A DNA stretch of 63,442 nucleotides. Source: Betaproteobacteria bacterium (GTDB taxonomy: Bacteria > Pseudomonadota > Gammaproteobacteria > Burkholderiales > Casimicrobiaceae). Under the pieces are notes generated by a model. The model saw only the letters and a list, made by a program, of their open reading frames with translations, had not been told where the DNA came from and searched no databases. Positions 52,542-60,547 of this stretch are shown here, one piece after another. A program made the translations under genes and the position numbers. Numbering within the stretch: position 1 is the first letter of the stretch; each line of letters starts with the position of its first letter. The stretch spans positions 1 to 63,442 of the forward strand of contig JAOUIA010000015.1 of the NCBI GenBank assembly GCA_029884335.1, in the 5' to 3' direction.

Positions 52542-52965
52542 CTACACCGACGGCTCGTGCAAGGGCAATCCCGGCCCCGGCGGCTGGGGCGCGCTGCTGG
52601 TGGCCGGAGGGCGCGAGCGCGAGATGCACGGCGGCGAGGCGGCGACCACCAACAACCGCATGGAGCTGACCGCGGTGATCCGCGCGCTCGAGACGCTGAA
52701 GCGGCCCTGCGAGGTCGACCTCTACACCGACTCGCAGTACGTCAAGAACGGCATCCAGTCGTGGATCAACGCCTGGAAGCGCAACGGCTGGAAGACCGCC
52801 GATCGCAAGCCGGTGAAGAACGCGGAGCTGTGGCGCGAGCTCGACGAGCTGGCCGCGCGCCACGTCGTGCGCTGGCACTGGGTGCGCGGACACTCGGGGC
52901 ACGACGGCAACGAGCGCGCCGACGAGCTGGCGAACCGCGGCGTCGCCGAGGTGGCCGGTCGCTGA
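52528..52965 (+). CDS. rnhA: Ribonuclease HI
   Basis: 145 residues from GTG 52528, normal for RNase HI. Catalytic carboxylates: Asp in [19 protein letters not shown], Glu in [10 protein letters not shown], Asp in [14 protein letters not shown] and Asp in [14 protein letters not shown], plus [10 protein letters not shown]. Degrades RNA in RNA-DNA hybrids. An alternative GTG at 52453 gives a 170-residue form whose first 25 residues ([19 protein letters not shown]...) are simply a translation of the second repeat unit. Either way the start codon comes from the repeat. Confidence 0.93.
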   Translation: MGVVIYTDGSCKGNPGPGGWGALLVAGGREREMHGGEAATTNNRMELTAVIRALETLKRPCEVDLYTDSQYVKNGIQSWINAWKRNGWKTADRKPVKNAELWRELDELAARHVVRWHWVRGHSGHDGNERADELANRGVAEVAGR

Positions 52966-53000
52966 CCGCGCCCGGCACGACGGCTGGAAGAACGGCCCGG

Positions 53001-54701
53001 ATGCCGTCGACGCGCACCGCACCGCTCGCGCTCGCCGACGTCCGCGCGCTGCGCGAGGCGGCGCAGCGCTTCGGGCCGGCCGCCCGTGCCACGAAGACGT
53101 CGCTCCTCGCCGCGCTGCGCAGGCGCGGGCTCGCCCGCCCGCGCGTGCTCGCGGAGTACCACGACGCGCTGCTGTTTCTCGCCGCGTACGCCGATGACGA
53201 GGCAGTGGCGGCGCTCGCGGACGCGGAGCTCGCGCGCGTCGCGCGTTGCGCGCGCAAGCTCGCGGCGGCGGGCGCTGCCACGCCGGGAAGCTCGGGGATG
53301 GCGTGGTGCTCTATCTCCGCGGCGCTGAGCTACGACATCGCCCGCTGGCTCGACGCGCGCTTTCCCGGCCGCGTCGAGCTCACCTCCTTCGGGGATGGCG
53401 GCGCGCAGCTCGCCGACGTGCTGGCGCTCGCGCTGCCGGCGATGGAGGCCGACTCGCTCGCGCTCGGCGACGAGCCGATCGCGCTGCTCGATCGCCTCAA
53501 GGGCCGCGCGGGGACGCGGCTGCGTTTCCTCCTCGCCCACCTCGCGCGCATGCGCGTGCCGGCGGCCGTCCGCGGCCACCTCTACGAGTCGCTGACGCCG
53601 TTCGTGACGATCGAACCGCGCGACACCCCCGCGTCGCGCACGTTCCTGCGCGGCCTGCCCGCGCCGGTCCACCGGCAGGACGCCCCGCTCGTCCGGTCTC
53701 TCGCCGATCCGCGCGCCGTCATCGAGCGCCCGCCGCCCGCACCGCGATCGCTGTCGGCCGGCGAGCGCGCAGCGCTCGTCGACACGGCGCGCGCGACGCT
53801 GGCGATGCTCGCGCGCGAGACCGACCCGCTGACCTGGCCCGCCGTGGACGCGGTGTCGCTGCACGAGCTGGAAGGCGGCTGGTCGGTCGCGCTGTACCCG
53901 ATGGACCCGGAACGGCGCTTCGCGCTCGACAGCCACACCGGCTACCTGCTGTTCCGCAACCGCGTCCCCGTCGCCTACGGCGGCAGCTGGCCGTTCCTCG
54001 GCGTGTGCCGCACCGGCATCAACGTGTTCCCGGCCTTCCGCGGCGGCGAGTCCGCGCTCGCCTTCGCGCAGGTGCTGCGCGTCTACCGCGCGTGGTACGG
54101 CTGCGCGCGCTTCGTCGTCGAGCCCTATCAATTCGGCGCCGGGAACGCCGAGGGGTTGCGCTCGGGCGCGTTCTGGTTCTACTGGCGCCTGGGCTTCCGG
54201 CCGGTGGAGGCACGCCTGCGCCGGCTCGCAACACGCGAGTTCGCGCGCCTGCAGCGCGAGCGCGGGGCGCGCTCGCCGCTGCCGCTGATGCGCGAGCTGA
54301 CCGGCGCCGACCTGGCGCTCGACCTCGCGCCGCTGCCCGCCGAGCAGCGCATCGAGGCCGGCAGCCTCGCCTTCGCCGTGTCCGCCTGGATCGCGCGCGC
54401 GCACGGCGGCGACCGCGAGGCGGCGCAACGCGATGCGCTGGAGCGCGTGCGCGCCGCGCTCGACGTGCGCGACGATGCGCAATGGCCGGACGGCGAGCGC
54501 GCGGCGTTTCGCTCGCTCGCGCTCCTCGTCGGACTCGTCGACGACCTGGCGCAGTGGAGCGCGTCCGAGAAGTCCGCCTGCGTGGCGCTGATGCGAGCCA
54601 AGGGCGCCGCGGACGACCGGCCCTACTTCCTCGGCCTCGCCGCGCACCCGCGGCTGCCCTCCTCGCTCGCGCGCATCGTTCGTGGCCACGCGCGCCCCTG
54701 A
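53001..54701 (+). CDS. Uncharacterised 566-residue protein with a GNAT-like segment
   Basis: I do not recognise a named family. The N-terminal 300 residues are mostly helical and Arg/Ala/Leu-rich. The middle (about 300-400) reads LLFRNRVPVAYGGSWPFLGV, GINVFPAFRGGESALAFAQV, EPYQFGAGNAEGLRSGAFWF and YWRLGFRP: a strand, turn and FY-x-LGF ending that resemble the acetyl-CoA fold of GNAT acyltransferases. The C-terminal 150 residues are again helical. ATG 53001, 35 bp after rnhA, so probably co-transcribed. Acyl transfer is an inference from pattern only. Confidence 0.7.
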   Translation: MPSTRTAPLALADVRALREAAQRFGPAARATKTSLLAALRRRGLARPRVLAEYHDALLFLAAYADDEAVAALADAELARVARCARKLAAAGAATPGSSGMAWCSISAALSYDIARWLDARFPGRVELTSFGDGGAQLADVLALALPAMEADSLALGDEPIALLDRLKGRAGTRLRFLLAHLARMRVPAAVRGHLYESLTPFVTIEPRDTPASRTFLRGLPAPVHRQDAPLVRSLADPRAVIERPPPAPRSLSAGERAALVDTARATLAMLARETDPLTWPAVDAVSLHELEGGWSVALYPMDPERRFALDSHTGYLLFRNRVPVAYGGSWPFLGVCRTGINVFPAFRGGESALAFAQVLRVYRAWYGCARFVVEPYQFGAGNAEGLRSGAFWFYWRLGFRPVEARLRRLATREFARLQRERGARSPLPLMRELTGADLALDLAPLPAEQRIEAGSLAFAVSAWIARAHGGDREAAQRDALERVRAALDVRDDAQWPDGERAAFRSLALLVGLVDDLAQWSASEKSACVALMRAKGAADDRPYFLGLAAHPRLPSSLARIVRGHARP

Positions 54702-54786
54702 GACGGCCGCCGCTGCCGCGCATTGCGCGGGCCTGCGCGCGCCACTATAGTCGTCCACCCGCCGCGCGAGCCCCGAGAGACCCGTC

Positions 54787-56643
54787 GTGCCCGCTCACGT
54801 ACGTCGCCTCGCCGCGATCGTCCTCGCCGACGTGGCGGAGTTCTCGCGCCTCATGGGCGAGGACGAGGAGGGCACGCTGGACGCGCTGAAGGACGTGCGC
54901 GAACGGGCGGTCGATCCGGCGGTCGCCAGGCACGGCGGTCGACTCGTGAAGACGATGGGCGACGGCTTCCTGCTCGAGTTCGCCAGCGCGCTTGCCGCGG
55001 TGCGCTGCGCGATCGACGTGCGCAACGCCACGGCGCCCGGCGAAGCTCCGTCGGGTGCGCCGGCACTGCGCTTCCGCATCGGCGTCAACCTGGGCGACGT
55101 CGTCGTCGACGGCGACGACATCCTCGGCGACGGCGTCAACGTGGCGGCACGCCTGCAGGCGCTCGCGGAGCCGGGGACGATCTGCGTGAGCAAGGCCGTG
55201 CGCGACGCCGTGCGCGGCAAGCTCGACGTCGATCTCGAGCCGCTGGGCCCGCAGCGCGTCAAGAACATCGCCGAACCCGTCGAGGTCTATCGAATCGGCA
55301 CGCGCACTTCCGCCCCCGGCCGGCCGGGAACGACGTCGCGCACGCGATCGCGCACGCTTCGCCGCATCGCGCCGGTCGCAGGTCTCGCCGCGCTGATGGC
55401 GGTCGGATTCGCGGGATGGCTCGCCTTCCAGCGCCTTGGGCCCTCGACGCCTTCGCCGGCTCCGCCGCTGAGCGTGGCGATCGAGCCCTTCGCCCACGAC
55501 GGGAGCCCCGCGGGACAGCGATGGGCCGGCGCTCTGGGACGGCACTACGCCACCGGCCTGTCCGGCGAGATGTTCGTCGTCGTACCGATGCCGGCAATCG
55601 GAACCGGCGACGCGGCCGCGCGCGCGGCGCAAGCCGGGAAGACGCGCTACCGCGTCGAAGGGGAAGCGAGGCCGGCGAACGGTCGGGTGAGCGTGAGCGC
55701 CCGCGTGGTCGACGTGGCGACGGGGAGCCAGGTCGTAGCGACGCAGGACACGCTCGACACCGCGACAGTCGAAGGCCCCATGTCCCCGGCGCTCGCTCGG
55801 ATCATCCGCAAGGCGCGCAGCGCGATCGTCCTCGCGGACAGGCAGCGCGCGCTGCGGCAACCCGAGAGCGCGCTGACCGCCAGCGAGTGGGTGCTGCTCG
55901 CGGAAGATGCCGTCGACAAGGACCACTCGCTCGCGGGAATCCGCGCCGCCAGGCGCTTCGCCGACCGGGCGACCGAGCTCGACCCCAACCTGGCGGCGGC
56001 CTGGAAGATCAAGGCGCGCCTGGTGAACATCGAGGGCGACGTCGACCCGGACCAGGACCGCGACCGGATCGGCCGCGAGCAGGACGCGTTTTCCAATCGC
56101 GCCATCACTCTCGACCCCGCCGATCCGCTCGCCTGGGAGATTCGGATGAACGCGCTCGTCTATCTCTCGCGCTGGGACGGTGCTCTGGAAGCGGCCGCGC
56201 GCGTGGTTCGCCTCGAGCCGCACCTGCCTTCGAGCCGGCTCAACGAGGCGTGGACCCGCGGCCTGATGGGCCGGCCGCAGGAGGCGCTGGCCATCGTCGA
56301 CGAGGTCGTGCGCGCCGATCCCGAGGCCGCGCCCGGAACGGCGCGCGTGGCTTGCGAGGCGCACGTCCTCGCCGGCCAGGCCCCCCTGGCCGTCGCGGCG
56401 TGCGAGAAGTCGAACCTGTTCGCCGGCGACTGGATCAGCAAGGTCTACCTGCTCGCCGCGTACGCGAACAACGGCGAGTCCGCCAAGGCCGCGGCGCTGA
56501 AGGCGGAGGTGCTGCGCGACGTGCCCAGCTACTCGATCGCGCAGCTGCGCGCGAAGCGCTACTCGGACCACCCCGACTACCTGGCGCTCGCCGAGAAGAA
56601 CTGGTACTCGGGCCTGCGCCGCGCCGGCATTCCCGAGCGCTAG
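54787..56643 (+). CDS. Class III adenylate/guanylate cyclase with membrane helix and TPR region
   Basis: 618 residues, GTG start at 54787. Cyclase domain (about 5-175): AAIVLADVAEFSRLMGEDE and VKTMGDGFLLEFASA supply the two metal aspartates; RIGVNLGDVVVDGDDILGDGVNVAARL carries the transition-state residues. A membrane helix at about 193-214 (IAPVAGLAALMAVGFAGWLA) leads to a periplasmic part with a TolB-like N-terminal segment and TPR-like helices (AADPL..., RAITLDPADPLAWEIRMNAL). Typical of the cyclase-TPR proteins abundant in soil proteobacteria. Nucleotide specificity and signal unknown. Confidence 0.86.
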   Translation: MPAHVRRLAAIVLADVAEFSRLMGEDEEGTLDALKDVRERAVDPAVARHGGRLVKTMGDGFLLEFASALAAVRCAIDVRNATAPGEAPSGAPALRFRIGVNLGDVVVDGDDILGDGVNVAARLQALAEPGTICVSKAVRDAVRGKLDVDLEPLGPQRVKNIAEPVEVYRIGTRTSAPGRPGTTSRTRSRTLRRIAPVAGLAALMAVGFAGWLAFQRLGPSTPSPAPPLSVAIEPFAHDGSPAGQRWAGALGRHYATGLSGEMFVVVPMPAIGTGDAAARAAQAGKTRYRVEGEARPANGRVSVSARVVDVATGSQVVATQDTLDTATVEGPMSPALARIIRKARSAIVLADRQRALRQPESALTASEWVLLAEDAVDKDHSLAGIRAARRFADRATELDPNLAAAWKIKARLVNIEGDVDPDQDRDRIGREQDAFSNRAITLDPADPLAWEIRMNALVYLSRWDGALEAAARVVRLEPHLPSSRLNEAWTRGLMGRPQEALAIVDEVVRADPEAAPGTARVACEAHVLAGQAPLAVAACEKSNLFAGDWISKVYLLAAYANNGESAKAAALKAEVLRDVPSYSIAQLRAKRYSDHPDYLALAEKNWYSGLRRAGIPER

Positions 56644-56692
56644 GCGATCGACGCAAACGGCGTTCGGGAGCGCGGCGGATGCCGCGACGCCG

Positions 56693-57292
56693 TCACTGGC
56701 GGATGAACTCGCCGCTCTCGCAGTCGACCCGGCGCAGCGGGTAGATGATCTGCCGCGCCTCGCCCTTGAGCTTGCCCTCGACGTGCACGTAAAGCCAGCC
56801 CTCGCTCGCACGGCGGTACACGATGCGCTGCGGGAAGTCGTGCGCGGGGTTGGCGAACGTGTAGACCGCGTCGGGGCCGTCCATCTCGCGCCCGGCGAAG
56901 CGGAACGACGCCTCCCTCTGCCCGGAAGGCACGGCGACGTAGTGCACGCCGTCGGCGCGCGGCTCGAGGCGGATGTACTCGTAGTCCTGCGTGCGCCCGC
57001 CCGCGACGTTGTGCCCGGTGCCGAGCATGAGATTGCCGCGCAGCGGCATCCAGTGCTCGCGGAACTCGCGCTGGTTGACCGTGCCGCGCCAGCAGCCGGC
57101 GAGCCACGCGAAGTCGGCGAGCGGGCCTTCGGGCGCGGGCGCCGCGGCCGGCGCGGGCGCTGCGGCGGGCGGGGGCACTGCGGCGGGCGCGGCCGGGTCG
57201 GGTGCGGCGGGCGGCGGCGTCTGCGCGAAGGCGGCGCCGGCGGCGAGGAGGAGTGCGGCGGCGTGTCGGGACACGGCGGAACGTTTCGTCAT
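56693..57292 (-). CDS. Exported DUF6265-type protein
   Basis: 199 residues. Signal peptide ending AAGAAFAQ, a Pro/Ala-rich linker (about 24-55), then a lipocalin-like beta domain: FAWLAGCWRGTVNQREFREHW, GNLMLGTGHNVAGG, YVAVPSGQREASF and FANPAHDFPQRIVYR. The WLAGxW and PxHDFPQRIxY patterns are those of the DUF6265 family, function unknown. ATG 57292 overlaps the stop of the DUF6352 gene (ATGA), so the two are a transcription unit. Confidence 0.82.
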   Translation of the reverse strand: MTKRSAVSRHAAALLLAAGAAFAQTPPPAAPDPAAPAAVPPPAAAPAPAAAPAPEGPLADFAWLAGCWRGTVNQREFREHWMPLRGNLMLGTGHNVAGGRTQDYEYIRLEPRADGVHYVAVPSGQREASFRFAGREMDGPDAVYTFANPAHDFPQRIVYRRASEGWLYVHVEGKLKGEARQIIYPLRRVDCESGEFIRQ

Positions 57293-58305
57293 TGCGTCCG
57301 GGCGAGTGGCAGGTTGAGGAGCAGGTTCTGCGGCTTGAGCTTCAGGCGCGAGCGCTCGTCGAGCGCCATCGCGAGGTAGACCGGCGCGCCCGCGACGGCG
57401 GGCCGCACGACGTTGCGGTCGGCGAACTCGAGGCGGAACAGCGACAGCAGGCGCTCCATCCTCGCGTCGTCGACCTCGACGCGATTGTAGAGGTCGTTGA
57501 GGATGCCGCTCGCCTGGGCGTCGAGGCCGACGTGCCAGAGCCAGCGGTCGTCGTCGATGCGCCGCTCGGGCCGGATCGCGACCGCCACGCCCAGGAAGTG
57601 CGCGATCCACTTCTCCAGCACGCGGCAGAGCGCGTCGAGCGGCGGCTGGCCGCGGTTCAGCGCCACCGAGAAGTCGTGGCGCTCGTCGCGCTCCCAGTAC
57701 GTCGCGGCGTTCTCCGGTGCGAGCACGTCGAGGTCGATCGAGCGCGTGGGGACGGCCTGCCGCTTCAGCAGCTCGCCGAGGCTGCCGAAGCCGCCGGTGG
57801 TCGCATGCAGCTCGACCACCTCGTCGTCGGCCGCCATGACGCTGCCGTTGTCGAGCACGGCGACCTTCTGCGGCCGGTACAGCATCTCCGCCATGCGCGC
57901 CTCGAGCGGGTCGCAATGCTCGCCGAGGACGTGGCGCAGCAGCACCTGGGTGAGCTGGTGGACGAACATCGGCGGCACGTCGACGCCGTCGCCGCGGAAC
58001 AGCGCGACGTAGGCCGCCTCGAGCGAGGGCGCCGCGAGCAGCCGCTCGCGAAAGCGCAGCCAGATGCGGTAGTTGTCGCGCGCGTCGGCGTCGGCCAGCG
58101 CGTCGAGCTCCCGCCCGCCGACCTCGCGGCGCGGCAGCTTCATCAGCGCGTCGTGCAGCGCGAGCTCGGCAGCGCAGGACTCCGGCACCGGGGCGAGCTC
58201 CGGACGCGCGAGGTAGGTGCGCAGGAACGCGTCGGTGACGGTGAGCCGGCCGTCGCCGCCGACGGCGAGGAGGCGATAGCCGCAGGAGGGCCAGAAGTCG
58301 GGCAT
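57289..58305 (-). CDS. DUF6352-type protein of unknown function
   Basis: 338 residues beginning MPDFWPSCGYRLLAVGGDGR, an almost invariant start in this betaproteobacterial family. No signal peptide. The body includes GELLKRQAVPTRSIDLDVL and WHVGLDAQASGILNDLYN. No enzyme motifs seen. It is followed by the exported DUF6265 protein with a four-base overlap. The upstream gap holds a CCCTCTCCCC-type repeat. Confidence 0.82.
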   Translation of the reverse strand: MPDFWPSCGYRLLAVGGDGRLTVTDAFLRTYLARPELAPVPESCAAELALHDALMKLPRREVGGRELDALADADARDNYRIWLRFRERLLAAPSLEAAYVALFRGDGVDVPPMFVHQLTQVLLRHVLGEHCDPLEARMAEMLYRPQKVAVLDNGSVMAADDEVVELHATTGGFGSLGELLKRQAVPTRSIDLDVLAPENAATYWERDERHDFSVALNRGQPPLDALCRVLEKWIAHFLGVAVAIRPERRIDDDRWLWHVGLDAQASGILNDLYNRVEVDDARMERLLSLFRLEFADRNVVRPAVAGAPVYLAMALDERSRLKLKPQNLLLNLPLARTQ

Positions 58306-58315
58306 GGGGTCGGAT

Positions 58316-58470
58316 TATCCCCTCACCCGCAACCCCTCACCCCCGGCCCCTCTCCCCACTGTCGTGGGGCGAGGGGAGAACTGCACCCGTCGTAGGGCGA
58401 GGGGAGAGCTGCTCTCACCTCTCCCCGCCGTCAGGTGGGAGAGGGTCCGGGGCGAGGGCCGGCGGTGAGG
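58316..58470. repeat. CCCTCTCCCC/GGGGAGAGGG-type palindromic repeat
   Basis: Between the two minus-strand genes: CCCCTCACCC, then CCCCTCTCCCCACTGTCGTG, GGGGCGAGGGGAG, a second such unit and GTGGGAGAGGGTCCGGGGCGAGGG. It is a partly duplicated member of the common proteobacterial repeat that forms CCCTCTCCCC...GGGGAGAGGG hairpins. It leaves almost no room for a conventional promoter of the DUF6352 gene except within the repeat. Confidence 0.75.
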
Positions 58471-58488
58471 AGCGCGGGCCGAAGCCGC

Positions 58489-59052
58489 CTACAGGCCGAG
58501 CAACGCCTTGCGCAACCCGTCCTGCGCGGGCTTCGCGCCGATCCAGATGCGGGTCAGCGCGTGGTTGAACGCGTCGCCCGCGATGGCCCCCTTCGGCTCG
58601 CCGTTGTGCGCGATGCGCGTCGCGCCGCCGTGGAAGTCGAGCATGACGACGTCACCCGGCTTCGCCTGCCCGATGCTGCGCACGATCACGGCCAGCTGGT
58701 CGGCCTGCGGCTTCATCGAGGCGAACTCCTCCGCCGAGGCGTTGTCCCTGAGCCCGGCGACGAGGAGGTCGGCGAGATCGCCGCCGGAGTAGCCGCGCAG
58801 GAGGTCGAGCCGGATGCGCCGCGGCCCCTTCGACACGACCGCCGGGTAGCTGCGGGCCTTCGCCGGCAGGTAGAGGCTGGCGACGTAGTCCTTGAACAGC
58901 AGCATCCGCGTGCGCACGCCCGCGCCGTTCAGCACCAGCGCCTGCCCGCCCACGCTCGCGCCGTCGTCGAGCCTGACCCCGCCGACTTCGGCTGCCTGCA
59001 CGGCGCCGGCGAGGCAGGCGACGACAGCCGCGGCACCGATCGCTCGCCTCAC
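58489..59052 (-). CDS. Exported chalcone isomerase-like protein
   Basis: 187 residues. Signal peptide ending AGAVQAA, then VGGVRLDDGASVGGQALVLN, GAGVRTRMLLFKDYVASLYL and GDVVMLDFHGGATRIAHNGE: the CHI-like fold of bacterial chalcone_3 proteins, which are periplasmic and probably not flavonoid enzymes. Fatty-acid binding has been shown for plant relatives, which would suit the beta-oxidation genes next to it, but this is speculation. GTG start at 59052. Confidence 0.85.
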   Translation of the reverse strand: MRRAIGAAAVVACLAGAVQAAEVGGVRLDDGASVGGQALVLNGAGVRTRMLLFKDYVASLYLPAKARSYPAVVSKGPRRIRLDLLRGYSGGDLADLLVAGLRDNASAEEFASMKPQADQLAVIVRSIGQAKPGDVVMLDFHGGATRIAHNGEPKGAIAGDAFNHALTRIWIGAKPAQDGLRKALLGL

Positions 59053-59074
59053 GCTGCCCCCTGGCGAATGCCGG

Positions 59075-60271
59075 CTACACGGCCTCGAACACGCCGGCCG
59101 CGCCCATGCCCGTGCCGACGCACATGGTGATCATGCCGTACTTGCCGCCGCGCCGGTGCAGGCCGTGCACCAGCGTCGCGGTGCGGATCGCGCCCGTGGC
59201 GCCCAGAGGGTGGCCGAGCGCGATCGCGCCGCCGAGCGGATTGACCTTCGCCGGATCGAGGCCGAGCTCGCGGATCACCGCGAGGCTCTGCGCGGCGAAC
59301 GCCTCGTTGAGCTCGATCCACGCGAGGTCGTCCTGCTTCACGCCGGTGCTCCTGAGCACCTTCGGGATCGCGGCGATCGGGCCGACGCCCATGATCTCCG
59401 GGGCGACGCCCGCCACCGCAAAGCCTGCGAAGCGCGCCAGCGGCGTGAGCCCGTAGGCCTTGAGCGCGCGGTCCGAGACGAGCATCACGGCCCCGGCGCC
59501 GTCGGACGTCTGCGAGCTGTTGCCCGCCGTCACCGAGCCCTTCGCCGCGAACACGGGCCGCAGCTTCGCGAGACCCTCGAGCGTGGTGTCGGCGCGCGGG
59601 CCCTCGTCGCGGTCGACGCGCTTCTTCCTCTCCGCGACCTTGCCCGTCGCGAGGTCCGGCACGTGCTCGACCACGTCGAACGGCGACGTCTCGGCGGCGA
59701 ACTCGCCGCCTTCCTGCGCGGCGAGCGCGCGGCGGTGCGACTCGGCGGCGAACGCGTCCTGGTCCTCGCGCGACACCTTCCACTGCAGCGCGACGCGCTC
59801 GGCGGTCAGCCCCATGCCGTAGGCGATGCCGAGGTTCTCGTCGCGCGCGAACACCTCGGCGTTCATCGCGAGCCGGCCGAGCATCGGGATCATGCTCATG
59901 CTCTCGGTGCCCGCCGCGAGCATCACGTCGGCCTCGCCGGTGCGGATGCGGTCGGCGGCGATCGACACCGCGTTGAGTCCCGACGAGCAGAAGCGGTTGA
60001 TCGTCATGCCGGCGGTGCCCACCGGCAGCCCGGCGAGCAGCACGCCGATGCGCGCCACGTTCATGCCCTGCTCGTACTCGGGCATCGCGCAGCCGACGAT
60101 CGCGTCCTCGATCGCCTCCTTCGGCACCGACGGCACGGCGGCGGTCACGCGCCGCAGCACGTGCGCGAGCATCGAGTCCGGCCTGACGGTGCGCAGCGCG
60201 CCGCGCGGCGCCTTGCCGACCGGTGTGCGGGTCGCCGCGACGATCCACGCGTCCTGGAGTTGTCTCGTCAT
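59075..60271 (-). CDS. fadA: Acetyl-CoA C-acyltransferase (FadA-type thiolase)
   Basis: 398 residues. Catalytic residues of thiolases: Cys in NRFCSSGLNAVSIAADRI (about 89), His in GGAIALGHPLGATGA and Cys in MCVGTGMGAAGVF near the C-terminus. Also TPVGKAPRGALRTVRPD, typical of long-chain FadA. Last step of beta-oxidation. ATG 60271 gives the family start TRQLQDAWIVAATRTP; longer in-frame starts fall in the repeat. The FadB gene lies upstream on the same strand, with two repeats in the 274-bp gap. Confidence 0.93.
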   Translation of the reverse strand: MTRQLQDAWIVAATRTPVGKAPRGALRTVRPDSMLAHVLRRVTAAVPSVPKEAIEDAIVGCAMPEYEQGMNVARIGVLLAGLPVGTAGMTINRFCSSGLNAVSIAADRIRTGEADVMLAAGTESMSMIPMLGRLAMNAEVFARDENLGIAYGMGLTAERVALQWKVSREDQDAFAAESHRRALAAQEGGEFAAETSPFDVVEHVPDLATGKVAERKKRVDRDEGPRADTTLEGLAKLRPVFAAKGSVTAGNSSQTSDGAGAVMLVSDRALKAYGLTPLARFAGFAVAGVAPEIMGVGPIAAIPKVLRSTGVKQDDLAWIELNEAFAAQSLAVIRELGLDPAKVNPLGGAIALGHPLGATGAIRTATLVHGLHRRGGKYGMITMCVGTGMGAAGVFEAV

Positions 60272-60283
60272 GTCAGTCCCGAT

Positions 60284-60347
60284 GGGCCGTCCCGAGGGAC
60301 TGACCCGCCCCCTCGGGGGGCAGTGAACGAAGTGAACGTGGGGGTCG
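60284..60347 (+). repeat. GGGCCGTCCC...GTGGGGGTCG repeat, copy 4
   Basis: Reads GGGCCGTCCCGAGGGACTGA, CCGCCCCCTCGGGGGGCAG, then GTGAACGTGGGGGTCG. It lies just upstream of the fadA start (minus strand), in opposite orientation to that gene. The centre CCCCCTCGGGGG is a dyad. Nine bases after it, element A copy 2 begins. Confidence 0.8.
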
Positions 60348-60356
60348 CGCCATCTT

Positions 60357-60547
60357 GTTGTCCCGTACCGGAAGTTCCTTGCACAAGGACGAGCGAGCAA
60401 TGACGCGCTGCATTGCTGCCGGTCTTGCGGGCATTCACGATACCCGCTGCGACCGGCGTCGCGCAGCGCGCCACTTTCGTCGCCCTTGCGCGAGCGGAGG
60501 TGGTTGCTGCGCTGCGACAGGGCAAGGAACTTCGGGTACGGGACACT
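60357..60547. mobile_element. MITE-like element A, copy 2 (191 bp)
   Basis: Same length as copy 1 (38459-38649), about 95 percent identical by eye, with 23-bp inverted ends; the outermost two bases of the left end have changed (GT for AG). The right end GGGACACT abuts the fadB stop: the TAG on the minus strand is T plus the element's terminal AG (complement 60546-60548). Located between fadB and fadA, which should be co-transcribed, so the hairpin lies in their mRNA unless it stops it. Confidence 0.85.

Noticed and set aside
58489-59052. True flavonoid chalcone isomerase
   Set aside because: It has a signal peptide and bacterial CHI-like motifs; such proteins lack evidence for chalcone turnover and occur without flavonoid genes.
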